Assembly: GCA_934149005.1 (NCBI GenBank)
Contig: CAKPDN010000002.1
Location: forward strand, 62,001 to 126,000
DNA: 64,000 nucleotides
Source: an uncultured Clostridia bacterium
Lineage (GTDB): Bacteria; Bacillota; Clostridia; TANB77; CAG-508
Direction: 5' to 3'
The notes below the pieces were generated by a model that did not search any database, had not been told where the DNA came from, and worked only from the letters and a program-made list of their open reading frames with translations. Positions 33,655 through 43,178 of this stretch are shown here, piece after piece (within the stretch, counting starts at the first letter, position 1; each line of letters begins with the position of its first letter). A program made the position numbers and the translations under genes.

Positions 33655-34392
33655 ATGAAAAATAGAAAAAATGTTTTAATAAAAATAATATTATTTATAA
33701 TTTTAATAACAAATTCAACGTTAGTAAGTGCTACAAATCAAGAATATTCTTTTAATGCAAGTGCTACTTGTGATAAAAAAAATGTAAAACCAGGAGAAGA
33801 AGTAACAATTTTAGTAGAAGTATCTGATATAAACATGGGAAATAATGGAATAAATACAGTAGAGGGTATGATTAAATATGATGAAAATGTAGTAGAAGAA
33901 ATAAAAAAAGATTCTTTAAAAGCACAAGATGGATGGACAGTTACATATAATGATGAAGCAAGTACATTAAATGGTAAGTTTTTAGCAGTAAATTTAAGTA
34001 CTGGAATAAAAGAGAATACAAAATTATTTAGTATTAAATTAAAAATAAAAAGTGATGTTACAAAGAGTACAGAAACAAACATACAAATTAAAGATATAAC
34101 ATCAAATAATGGAGAAGAATTAATTACTACAGAAGATAAAAATATAAAGCTAAATATAGAAGTCAAACAAGAAGAAAAACCTGAAAATAATGTAAAAGAA
34201 AATGTAATAGAAAATCCTGTTCAAAATAAAACAGATGATATTAAAAATGTACAAGATACTGGAAAAACAACTGCAACAAATAGAATTCCAAATGCTGGAT
34301 TAAAGTCTACAATAATATTTTTAATAGTAATAGCAATTATTGCAGTTATAGTATTTGCAATAAAAAATGATTTTATGAAAGGAATAAAATAG
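33655..34392 (+). CDS. Second membrane-anchored cohesin-domain protein
   Basis: A 245-residue protein with the same design as the product of 30627-31370. It has a signal peptide (1-27), one cohesin-like domain (residues about 31-170: SATCDKKNVKPGEEVTILVE ... KLFSIKLKIKSDV ... IQIKDITSNNGEELI), and a Lys/Glu/Asn linker. A C-terminal hydrophobic segment (about 217-236) with basic end follows. Before that segment stands IPNAG (211-215), which resembles a degenerate LPxTG, so either sortase or simple membrane anchoring is possible. Its last base is the first base of the next start codon (TAGTG overlap). The partner gene carries a dockerin. Confidence 0.82.
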   Translation: MKNRKNVLIKIILFIILITNSTLVSATNQEYSFNASATCDKKNVKPGEEVTILVEVSDINMGNNGINTVEGMIKYDENVVEEIKKDSLKAQDGWTVTYNDEASTLNGKFLAVNLSTGIKENTKLFSIKLKIKSDVTKSTETNIQIKDITSNNGEELITTEDKNIKLNIEVKQEEKPENNVKENVIENPVQNKTDDIKNVQDTGKTTATNRIPNAGLKSTIIFLIVIAIIAVIVFAIKNDFMKGIK

Positions 34393-37300
34393 TGAAAATG
34401 AACAAAAAAGTAATTAATTTATTATTAATGTTTCTAATAACATTTTCAATACTTATTTCTATACATATTAAAGCTAAAGCAGAAACATTACTTGAAAGTG
34501 GTTTTTATACTGTGAATAATACGGAAAAAACAATTACTGTAGTAGAACCAGAAACTGACATAAATGTATTTAAGAATAAATTTAATGTTAAAGAAGAAGA
34601 TATAAAAATATATAAAGATAAAGATAAAAAGCAAGAAATAGATCAAGGTATAATAGGAACAGGAATGTATCTATATATTGAAAATGATATGTATTTAATT
34701 AGTGTTGTTGGAGATATTGATGGAAATGGAAAAGCAGAACAACTTGATTTAACAAATATAATTAATCATATAGTTGGATTACAAGGAAAAGAATTACAAG
34801 GAATTTATTATAAATCAGCTGATTTAACGTTAGATGGGAAGGTAGACCAAAGAGATATTACTAAATTTATAAGATATATTGTAATAGGTGAATTGAATTT
34901 AGGAAAAAAAGATACAACACCTCCAATTTTAGAGTTAGAAGTGGTTTCAAAGAGTTCAAATAAAATTAAGTTAAAAGCAAAAGCATTAGATAAAGAAAGT
35001 GGTATGGGAGAAAATCCTGAGTTTACATTTTATTTTAAAAAAACAATCGAATCTAACTATGTTCAGATACAAAAAGGCACACAAGCAAACTTAGAATTGA
35101 AAAACTTAGAGCAAAATACGGAATATGATATAAAAGTAGAAACACAGGATAAATCAGGTAACAAAGCAGAAAAAGAAATAAAAGTTAATACAGATATGGT
35201 ACCTGAAATTGTTGAAAATAGAGATATAAGTTTTGGTAATTTAGAATGGAATAGTGGAGAAGCAAAGTTAAAAGTTACTACTAATAGTGAATATATGATT
35301 GAACATCAAGTGAATTCTACAACAGAAAATTGGAAAAAGATTGATTTTTCAGGAAATGTAGGCGAAATTATTGGATTACATCACAATGATGTGGTTTATG
35401 CTAGATTAACTGATGGAAATAATAGTGGTAAATATATAACATATACTGTTAAAGATACAATAAAACCAACGGTAGCATTAGATTTAACATCAACAACATC
35501 ACAAATTGAAGCAACAGCAACGGCAAATGATAATGAATCAGGCTTAGGAGCAAATCCAACATATACATTTTATGTAAAAGAAACATCACAACCAGATAGT
35601 AGTTATGTGCAAAAACAGAGTAACACAAATAATGTATGTACAATAACAGGACTTTCACAAAATGTAAGTTATACTGTAAAAGTGGAAGTTAAAGATGTAG
35701 CAGAGAACATAGGAAGTGCTACAAAAGACACAACAACAAGTGGAGTACCAGATGGGACAGTAACAGGAAATATAACATTTGGAAGTGTAACATGGAATAG
35801 TGGAAAAGCAACATTACCAATAAGTACAAGTACAAATTACAAAATAGAATATCAGGTAAATTCAACAACTTCAAATTGGATAACTTCATCAACAAATGGA
35901 GGAACAGTAACAGTAAATAACCTAAATCACAATGATGTGGTGTATGCAAGATTAACAGATGGAACAAATAGTGGAAATTATGCAACAATAACAATAAAAG
36001 ATACAATAAAACCAGCAGTAACATTAAATTTAACATCAACGACATCACAAATTGAAGCAACAGCAACAGCAAATGATAATGAATCAGGCTTAGGAGCAAA
36101 TCCAACATATACATTTTATGTAAAAGAAACATCACAACCAGATAGTAGTTATGTGCAAAAACAGAGTAACACAAATAATGTATGTACAATAACAGGACTT
36201 TCACAAAATGTAAGTTATACTGTAAAAGTGGAAGTTAAAGATGTAGCAGAGAACATAGGAAGTGCTACAAAAGACACAACAACAAGTGGAGTACCAGATG
36301 GAACAGTAACAGGAAATATAGCATTTGGAAGTGTAACATGGAATAGTGGAAAAGCAGCAGTACCAATAAGTACAAGTACAGATTATAAAATAGAATATCA
36401 GGTAAATTCAACAACTTCAAATTGGATAACTTCATTAACAAATGGTGCAAATGTAACAGTAAATGATTTAAAACATAATGATGTAGTGTATGCAAGATTA
36501 ACAGATGGAACAAATAGTGGAAATTATGCAACAATAACAATAAAAGATACAATAAAACCAGCAGTAACATTAAATTTAACATCAACGACATCACAAATTG
36601 AAGCAACAGCAACAGCAAATGATAATGAATCAGGCTTAGGAGCAAATCCAACATATACATTTTATGTAAAAGAAACATCACAACCAGATAGTAGTTATGT
36701 GCAAAAACAGAGTAACACAAATAATGTATGTACAATAACAGGACTTTCACAAAATGTAAGTTATACTGTAAAAGTGGAAGTTAAAGATGTAGCAGAGAAC
36801 ATAGGAAGTGCTACAAAAGACACAACAACAAGTGGAGTACCAGATGGAACAGTAACAGGAAATATAGCATTTGGAAGTGTAACATGGAATAGTGGAAAAG
36901 CAGCAGTACCAATAAGTACAAGTACAAATTACAAAATAGAATATCAGGTAAATTCAACAACTTCAAGTTGGACAAAATCTTCAACAAATGGTGCAAATGT
37001 AACAGTAAATGATTTAAAACATAATGATGTAGTTTATGCAAGATTAACAGATGGAACAAATAGTGGAAATTATGCATCTATAACAATAAGTGATACAATA
37101 AAACCAGCAATAACATTAAAGCTAGAAACAGAAGGAATATCTAAAGTAAAAGCAACAGCAACTGCTCAAGATAATGAATCTGGAATAGATACAAATGCAA
37201 CATATAAATTTTATATTAAGGAAACATCACAAGCGGATAGTAGTTATGTAGAAAAACAAAATACAACAAGTAAGATATATACATTTTCAGATTTGAAACA

Positions 37301-40300
37301 AAACACAAGCTATACAATAAAAGTAGAAGTATCAGACAGAGTTGGAAATGTCGGAAGTGTTACAAAGAACATTACAACAAGTGGAATACCAGATGGAGCA
37401 GTGGGTGGAAATATAACATTTGGAAGTGTAACATGGAATAGTGGAAAAGCAACATTACCAATAAGTACAAATAAAAATTATAAAATAGAATATCAAGTAA
37501 ATTCAACAACCTCAAATTGGACAACATCATCAATAAGTGCTGGAACAGTAACGGTAAATAATTTAAATCACAATGATGTGGTATATGCAAGATTAACAGA
37601 TGGAACAAATAGCGGAAATTATGCAACAATAACAATAAAAGACACAATAAAACCAACTGTAACATTAAACCTAGACACAAGTGAAATGTCAAAAATAAAG
37701 GCAACAGCAAGTGCAGAAGATAAAGAATCTGGAATAGATTCAAATGTGACATATAAATTTTATATAAAAGAGGCTACAGAATTAGACAGTAGTTATGTAC
37801 AAAAACAAAATACAACTAGTAAAACATATACATTTACTGGATTAAAGCAAAATATGAATTATGTAATAAAAGTTGAAGTAGAAGATAAGGCCGGCAATAT
37901 AGGAAGTACTACAAAAAATGTTACAACAACTGGAATACCAGGTGGTACTGAAACTGGTGCAATTACATTTGGAGAGGTTCAATGGAATAATTCTGTTGCA
38001 AGTGTGGCAATATCTACAAATACAAATTATATAATAGAATATCAAGTAAACTCAACGGAAGGTGAATGGTTATCAGGAGATATGGCCGGAGAATCAGTAA
38101 CTGCTATATTCTTAAATCATAATGATGTAGTGTATGCACGTTTAACAGATGGAACATATTATGGAAATGTTGCAACATTAACTATAAAAGATTCAATAAA
38201 ACCACAAGCTACAATTACTTTAAGTACAAATAAAATAGTTCAAGGTGAAAAAATAGAAGCTTCAGTAACTCATACAGATAATGAAACTGGAATTGATATA
38301 GAATCATGTAGATGGGTTATAAATCAATATGGAATATCTATTGGAACTAATGCTGTATATTATACAGGAGGATCTTTTACTAAAAATAATGAACAAATAT
38401 CAACAACCGTAAGAGATGTAGGAACATTTTATGTGCATGTATTGAGTGTAGATAAGGCTGGAAATAAAAAGGAGACAGTATCTGAGGCAATAACAGTTGA
38501 GGCACCTAAAACATTAGCTTCACAAGTTGAGGTTGGGGATTATGTTTTATATGATGCAACTAATGATTATAGTTATGAATCATTAAGAGGAACTGGTCAA
38601 GATGGTGGAAATGGTTATGGTACACAAAATTTTACATCTAGTAGTGATATAAAATGGAGAGTTTTTAAAATAGAAAATGAGCAAGTTGTTTTAATAAGTG
38701 CACAGCCATTGAAATCAAATGATGATAAATACTTTACATTAAAAGGTGGAATAGGCTACTTATATGCAGAACAAGAATTAAATAAAATATGTGCAATTTA
38801 TGGATTAGGAAAAGGTGCAGATAGAAACATGGTATTTTCATATGAAATAGGGGATAAGGAAGAAGGAATTACAAGTTTAGAAACAAGTGGTTCTGGTTCA
38901 AGGTCTGTAACAGCGGAAGAGATTAATAAATTGGTAGGATATGATCCTACTAAAAGTACTAATTATGGTAATAGGTATTATCGTAGTGTATATTATCCAA
39001 CAATGAGAATGACCTCTGGAATATCAGCAAAAAGAGTATCAAGGTCTGATGAAAATACAAGTTATTCATATAAGATAAGTGATAAACAAAAAGAGAATAT
39101 GGGAGAAAAATTATTTAATTTACTAGCTAAAGATGAAACAGGAACACAAAATGTTGATAGATATTGGCTAGCATCAAGAAGTGTTTATGCTTCAAAAGAA
39201 AGTGCAGACTTTGGTATTTGCTCTTTTGATGGAACTTGGAATATGGGAGGAAGTAATACTTTTTCTGGAGGAATTGGGACTAATAATGAATATGAACGTA
39301 CTTGGGGAATTAGACCGGTAGTTTATATGAAAAAAGATATTTTAACAGGCTCAAAGAAAGATGAAGGATGGAATTTAATAGATAAGAACATTAATGTGCC
39401 AGATGCAACAGAAGATGGAGCAATCAAGTTTGAAGAAGTTAATTGGAGTGATGGAGTTGCAAGTGTAAAAATTAACACAGATTCATTGTTTAAAATTCAA
39501 TATCAAATAAATTCAACAGAAGGAGAATGGACAACTATAGATGGAAGCATAACAACGGTTACAAACTTAAAAAATGAAGATATAATATATGCGAGATTGA
39601 CAAATGGAACGGACTTTGGAAATTGGGCAACTTTTGAAATACTTGATAATGTAAAACCAGAGCAAGCAGAAATAACTTTAGAAACAAAATGTGCTGCAGT
39701 AGGTAGAGATATAACGGCAACTGTAATTCAAGAAGATAATCAAACTGGAATCGATATAGCAAAAAGTAAATGGTGCTATTCAACAAATAGTGGAAATATA
39801 GGAACTGATGAAAGTAAATATGTAGGGGGATTTTTTACAAGTGCAAATGAAATAATTACATTAAGTAATAATTCAACAGGTAAATATTATTTACATATAT
39901 TAAGTGTAGATAAGGCTGGAAATAAGACAGAAACAATATCAGAACCAATAGATGTAATAACACCAGGAAGTATGGCAACAAAAGTTAATATAGGGGATTA
40001 TGTTGCATATGATGCTACTGATTTTTACTCATATAAATCTACTTCTACGAATTATGAATATAAATCTTCGGATGCTGATAAATGGAGAGTATTATCAAAG
40101 GATGAAGCAACAGGAGAAGTAGTTTTGATTAATGCTGACTATTCATGTTCATCTGTTCCTCGTGCATATAATGGTGCAAATGGATACTTGTATTTTGAAG
40201 AAGAATTTAATAAAGCATCAGAAATATTTGGACATGGTGTTGGAGCAGACACAAGTAAAGTATTTACTTATGAAATAGGAGATGTAGTAGAGGGTGTAAC

Positions 40301-40823
40301 TACTGAAAAAATTACCAATAGTGGTGCTAGAAATCTAACAATGTTAGACTTAGAGAAAATACTTGGAATACAGAGTACACAAAGTGAAAGGGCTACTTTT
40401 ACATTAAAGTATTTATTAACACTAAATGAACCGCATGGATATGGATATACATTTGATATATTAACAAGAACATATGATATTAGTAGGAAATCAAGTTTTG
40501 AAATACCAGAAGAATATAGTGATATACTTTCAAGTGGTACTGATAATTGTTATGGGATAGCATCAAGATATGTAAATGGACAGGATTATTCAAATAATTC
40601 ATATAGAGTTATAAATTATTATGTTCCAGGAATAAAAGACAAAAAAATAGTATTTATGAGCTTACATACTGCAGGTTATATTTATAATTCTTCTTCTTCA
40701 GAGCAAGGCTGGACTAGTAGTACTCCTTTAATAGGAAGTATTAAACCTATAGTATATTTAAAAACAACAATACAAACTGATGGAAAAGATTCAGATGGTG
40801 CTTGGAGAATAGTAGATAAATAG
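34392..40823 (+). CDS. Giant surface protein with dockerin, FN3-like repeats and DUF6273-like modules
   Basis: A 2143-residue exported protein, the largest in the window. A signal peptide (residues about 1-30) is followed by an N-terminal dockerin-like pair (residues about 112-170: VVGDIDGNGKAEQLDLTNII and LTLDGKVDQRDITKFIRYIV). About seven alternating FN3/Ig-like repeats of 182 residues come next (e.g. LGANPTYTFYVKETSQPDSS, GSVTWNSGKA). In the C-terminal third two modules begin VGDYVLYDATNDYSY and IGDYVAYDATDFYSY. They carry WRVFKIENEQVVLIS, YWLASRSV and IRPVVYM, typical of DUF6273-like domains. The GTG start overlaps the upstream cohesin gene's stop. The position of the dockerin near the N terminus is unusual. 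A role in adhesion is inferred. Confidence 0.8.
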   Translation: MKMNKKVINLLLMFLITFSILISIHIKAKAETLLESGFYTVNNTEKTITVVEPETDINVFKNKFNVKEEDIKIYKDKDKKQEIDQGIIGTGMYLYIENDMYLISVVGDIDGNGKAEQLDLTNIINHIVGLQGKELQGIYYKSADLTLDGKVDQRDITKFIRYIVIGELNLGKKDTTPPILELEVVSKSSNKIKLKAKALDKESGMGENPEFTFYFKKTIESNYVQIQKGTQANLELKNLEQNTEYDIKVETQDKSGNKAEKEIKVNTDMVPEIVENRDISFGNLEWNSGEAKLKVTTNSEYMIEHQVNSTTENWKKIDFSGNVGEIIGLHHNDVVYARLTDGNNSGKYITYTVKDTIKPTVALDLTSTTSQIEATATANDNESGLGANPTYTFYVKETSQPDSSYVQKQSNTNNVCTITGLSQNVSYTVKVEVKDVAENIGSATKDTTTSGVPDGTVTGNITFGSVTWNSGKATLPISTSTNYKIEYQVNSTTSNWITSSTNGGTVTVNNLNHNDVVYARLTDGTNSGNYATITIKDTIKPAVTLNLTSTTSQIEATATANDNESGLGANPTYTFYVKETSQPDSSYVQKQSNTNNVCTITGLSQNVSYTVKVEVKDVAENIGSATKDTTTSGVPDGTVTGNIAFGSVTWNSGKAAVPISTSTDYKIEYQVNSTTSNWITSLTNGANVTVNDLKHNDVVYARLTDGTNSGNYATITIKDTIKPAVTLNLTSTTSQIEATATANDNESGLGANPTYTFYVKETSQPDSSYVQKQSNTNNVCTITGLSQNVSYTVKVEVKDVAENIGSATKDTTTSGVPDGTVTGNIAFGSVTWNSGKAAVPISTSTNYKIEYQVNSTTSSWTKSSTNGANVTVNDLKHNDVVYARLTDGTNSGNYASITISDTIKPAITLKLETEGISKVKATATAQDNESGIDTNATYKFYIKETSQADSSYVEKQNTTSKIYTFSDLKQNTSYTIKVEVSDRVGNVGSVTKNITTSGIPDGAVGGNITFGSVTWNSGKATLPISTNKNYKIEYQVNSTTSNWTTSSISAGTVTVNNLNHNDVVYARLTDGTNSGNYATITIKDTIKPTVTLNLDTSEMSKIKATASAEDKESGIDSNVTYKFYIKEATELDSSYVQKQNTTSKTYTFTGLKQNMNYVIKVEVEDKAGNIGSTTKNVTTTGIPGGTETGAITFGEVQWNNSVASVAISTNTNYIIEYQVNSTEGEWLSGDMAGESVTAIFLNHNDVVYARLTDGTYYGNVATLTIKDSIKPQATITLSTNKIVQGEKIEASVTHTDNETGIDIESCRWVINQYGISIGTNAVYYTGGSFTKNNEQISTTVRDVGTFYVHVLSVDKAGNKKETVSEAITVEAPKTLASQVEVGDYVLYDATNDYSYESLRGTGQDGGNGYGTQNFTSSSDIKWRVFKIENEQVVLISAQPLKSNDDKYFTLKGGIGYLYAEQELNKICAIYGLGKGADRNMVFSYEIGDKEEGITSLETSGSGSRSVTAEEINKLVGYDPTKSTNYGNRYYRSVYYPTMRMTSGISAKRVSRSDENTSYSYKISDKQKENMGEKLFNLLAKDETGTQNVDRYWLASRSVYASKESADFGICSFDGTWNMGGSNTFSGGIGTNNEYERTWGIRPVVYMKKDILTGSKKDEGWNLIDKNINVPDATEDGAIKFEEVNWSDGVASVKINTDSLFKIQYQINSTEGEWTTIDGSITTVTNLKNEDIIYARLTNGTDFGNWATFEILDNVKPEQAEITLETKCAAVGRDITATVIQEDNQTGIDIAKSKWCYSTNSGNIGTDESKYVGGFFTSANEIITLSNNSTGKYYLHILSVDKAGNKTETISEPIDVITPGSMATKVNIGDYVAYDATDFYSYKSTSTNYEYKSSDADKWRVLSKDEATGEVVLINADYSCSSVPRAYNGANGYLYFEEEFNKASEIFGHGVGADTSKVFTYEIGDVVEGVTTEKITNSGARNLTMLDLEKILGIQSTQSERATFTLKYLLTLNEPHGYGYTFDILTRTYDISRKSSFEIPEEYSDILSSGTDNCYGIASRYVNGQDYSNNSYRVINYYVPGIKDKKIVFMSLHTAGYIYNSSSSEQGWTSSTPLIGSIKPIVYLKTTIQTDGKDSDGAWRIVDK
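35450..37090 (+). repeat. Near-identical 546-bp coding repeats (three units)
   Basis: The block starting ACATCACAAATTGAAGCAAC recurs with an exact 546-bp step (GCAACAGCAA at 35511, 36057 and 36603). Long stretches are identical at third codon positions, which means recent duplication or homogenisation. Further, more diverged units follow to about 38180. Confidence 0.9.
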
Positions 40824-40848
40824 TAAAATTATAAGGAAGGGTAAATTT

Positions 40849-41322
40849 ATGGCCAGAAAACAAAAAGAAATAAATTTGTTAAAGATGATAATTATAATAT
40901 TTGCAATAATAATTATTGTAATATTAGGAATTAACATTATAAAGAAAATAAATAAAGGAAAAGATGATAAGATTCAAAATACGAATGAAAATGAATATGT
41001 AAGTACATTACAAGATGAAAGTAAGTTAAACACAAGTGAAAAATTAAAAGAGGATAAAAAGCTAGAGAATCTAATTATTAAAGATAACCAATTAACTTAC
41101 AAAAATGGAATAACTAATTTATTAGCTACTGTAGAAAATACTTCAAACAAAACGGTTCCAATGCAAAAAGTAAAAATTGTTTTACTTGATAGGCATGGAA
41201 ACGAAATTTATACAATGGATGGAGTAATTGAAGAAGTTCCAGCAAAAGGAACAGTACAATTTAATACCTCTATAACAGCAGACTTTTCAAGTGCATATGA
41301 TTTTAAAATTGTTAAGAAGTAA
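40849..41322 (+). CDS. Membrane-anchored FxLYD-like domain protein (157 aa)
   Basis: One membrane segment (residues about 11-31) with a short basic cytoplasmic start. A Lys/Asp/Glu/Asn-rich linker leads to a beta-sandwich domain (residues about 70-157). Within it are LLATVENTSNKTVPMQKVKI, VLLDRHGNEIYTM and AKGTVQFNTSITADFSSAYD, the pattern of the FxLYD domain seen in Gram-positive exported proteins. It follows the giant surface gene by 25 bp and probably belongs to that operon. AAGGAAGGG precedes the ATG. Confidence 0.7.
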   Translation: MARKQKEINLLKMIIIIFAIIIIVILGINIIKKINKGKDDKIQNTNENEYVSTLQDESKLNTSEKLKEDKKLENLIIKDNQLTYKNGITNLLATVENTSNKTVPMQKVKIVLLDRHGNEIYTMDGVIEEVPAKGTVQFNTSITADFSSAYDFKIVKK

Positions 41323-41341
41323 AAAATCCAAAAGCAAACTA

Positions 41342-41371
41342 TTGACAATATACCCCATAATAATGTATAAT
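41342..41371 (+). promoter_or_regulatory. Promoter of rpsU
   Basis: Consensus TTGACA (41342-41347) and TATAAT (41366-41371), 18-bp spacer. Two small hairpins (AAAGTAAACGTACTTT and CATACATTCTCGTATG) lie in the leader. Confidence 0.8.
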
Positions 41372-41470
41372 GTGTAACGTATATAGGGTAAGAGAAAAGT
41401 AAACGTACTTTACTTTAAGAAAATAAAATCCCACATACATTCTCGTATGACCGGAAGGAGGGGAATATAA

Positions 41471-41641
41471 ATGTCAGAAATCAAAGTTAATAATGGAAAT
41501 ATAGAAGATGCCTTAAAAAGGTTTAAAAGACAATGTGCACGTAATGGAGTTTTACAAGAAGTTCGTAAAAGAGAACATTATGAGAAACCAAGTGTAAAAA
41601 GAAAGAAAAAATCAGAGGCAGCAAGAAAAAGAAAATTTTAA
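41471..41641 (+). CDS. rpsU: 30S ribosomal protein S21 (bS21)
   Basis: A 56-residue, very basic protein that binds near the anti-Shine-Dalgarno end of 16S rRNA. The sequence MSEIKVNNGNIEDALKRFKR, then a CARNGVLQEVRKREHYEKPS block, is diagnostic. It was found by reading the frame, as it is short. AGGAGGGG stands 7 bp before the ATG. It is a single gene with a consensus promoter; a weak hairpin with T-rich end follows at 41649-41701. Confidence 0.97.
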   Translation: MSEIKVNNGNIEDALKRFKRQCARNGVLQEVRKREHYEKPSVKRKKKSEAARKRKF

Positions 41642-41862
41642 ATTATAAAAAGGTGGAAGTTTAGGATGGAGTATATTGTTCTTGAACTTCTATCTTTTAT
41701 TTTTAATGTATTAGAATATAATTTATAGTATGATAACCTAAATTTGGGATAAAATAGATATTGCAATAATTTTTAATGAGAAAAATAAAAATCATAGTTT
41801 AATAAAATTTAAAATAATTTGAGATGAACTATAACAAAAAATATAATGGAGGGAAGGTATTT

Positions 41863-43131
41863 ATGGAATATAATGAATTAAATATAAAAGAAGGAATAAA
41901 TCTTCATATGATTAAAACTAATAAATTTAAAACAAATTTAATAGCTGTAATGCTAACTACAAAACTAGACAAAGAAAATGTTACAAAAAATGCATTGATT
42001 CCAGCAGTATTAAGAAGAGGAACATCTAAATTGAAAACATTAGAAGAAATAAATAAAAAGCTAGAAGAAATGTATGGAGCGACTTTAGATTGTGGATTAG
42101 ATAAAACAGGGGATAATCAAGTTTTAAAGTTTTATATTGAATCAATAAATGATGAATTTTTACCACAAGATAGTGAAAATATGTTAAAAGAGTCTTTAGA
42201 TAATATATTTGAACTTGTATTTAATCCATATTTAGAAAATAATGGATTTAAAAAAGAATATGTTAATCAGGAAAAAGAAAATCTGAAACAAATTATAGAA
42301 GGAAAAATAGATAACAAAGCAAGATATTCATTAGATAGATGTATAGAAGAAATGTATAAGGATGAACCATATGGCTTATATAAATATGGATATATTGAGG
42401 ATTTAGATGCTATTAATGAAAATAATTTATATGAACATTATAAAAATTTAATAAATGAGTGTAAAATAGACATATTTGTTTCAGGAATAATAGAAGAGAA
42501 TATGCAAGACATTATAAAAAATAATAAAAATATAAATAAATTAGCAGAAAGAAAACCAGAATATAATGTTACAGAAACTAAAGCAAAAATATCTGAAAGT
42601 GAAAATATTATTCAAGAATCAATGGAGGTAATTCAAGGAAAACTAGTAATAGGGTTAGATTTGAATTTTGATGATGAAAATTTAAGATATGACACAATGA
42701 TATATAATAGTATACTTGGAGGAAGTGCTAATTCAAAATTATTTCAAAATGTACGTGAAAAAGCAAGTTTAGCATATACAGCTGCATCTAGTTATTATAA
42801 ATTTAAAAACAATATATTTATAAATTGTGGAATAGAAATTAATAATTATGAGAAAGCCTTAAAAATTATAAAAGAGCAAATTGAAGATATGAAAAAAGGT
42901 AAATTTACAGATGAAGATATAGAAAATGCAAAACAAGGAATTATAGCTGCAATAAAATCAATAGATGATGAACAAGATACTGAAATTACTTATTTTTTCG
43001 GACAGGAATTATCAGAAGAAAAACATGATATAAAAGATTATATGGATAGAATTTCTAAGGTTAATAAACAAAATGTTTTAGATATTGCAAATAAAGTTAG
43101 TATAAATACAGTATATTTTCTTAAAAACTAA
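41863..43131 (+). CDS. yfmF: M16-family peptidase-like protein YfmF (EF-P modification-associated)
   Basis: A 422-residue M16 (insulinase/processing peptidase) fold protein. The usual HxxEH zinc motif is not present, as expected for the non-catalytic partner of the pair; the first conserved block is VMLTTKLDKENVTKNALIPAVLRRGT. The C-terminal half shows GGSANSKLFQNVREKASLAY, an M16 signature. In Firmicutes the YfmF/YfmH (YmfF/YmfH) pair is encoded together, and the family name ties it to 5-aminopentanol modification of EF-P. GGAGGG fixes the ATG at 41863; an in-frame ATG 39 bp upstream precedes the binding site. Confidence 0.9.
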   Translation: MEYNELNIKEGINLHMIKTNKFKTNLIAVMLTTKLDKENVTKNALIPAVLRRGTSKLKTLEEINKKLEEMYGATLDCGLDKTGDNQVLKFYIESINDEFLPQDSENMLKESLDNIFELVFNPYLENNGFKKEYVNQEKENLKQIIEGKIDNKARYSLDRCIEEMYKDEPYGLYKYGYIEDLDAINENNLYEHYKNLINECKIDIFVSGIIEENMQDIIKNNKNINKLAERKPEYNVTETKAKISESENIIQESMEVIQGKLVIGLDLNFDDENLRYDTMIYNSILGGSANSKLFQNVREKASLAYTAASSYYKFKNNIFINCGIEINNYEKALKIIKEQIEDMKKGKFTDEDIENAKQGIIAAIKSIDDEQDTEITYFFGQELSEEKHDIKDYMDRISKVNKQNVLDIANKVSINTVYFLKN

Positions 43132-43178
43132 AAAAGGATTTAGGGATGTTCCTTAAAATCCCTGAAAGGAAGGTAAAA

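Noticed and set aside
35719..36750. Repeated minus-strand frames of 161 codons
   Set aside because: They recur with the 546-bp repeat of the plus-strand gene and have Leu-rich low-complexity products; shadows of the repeat.
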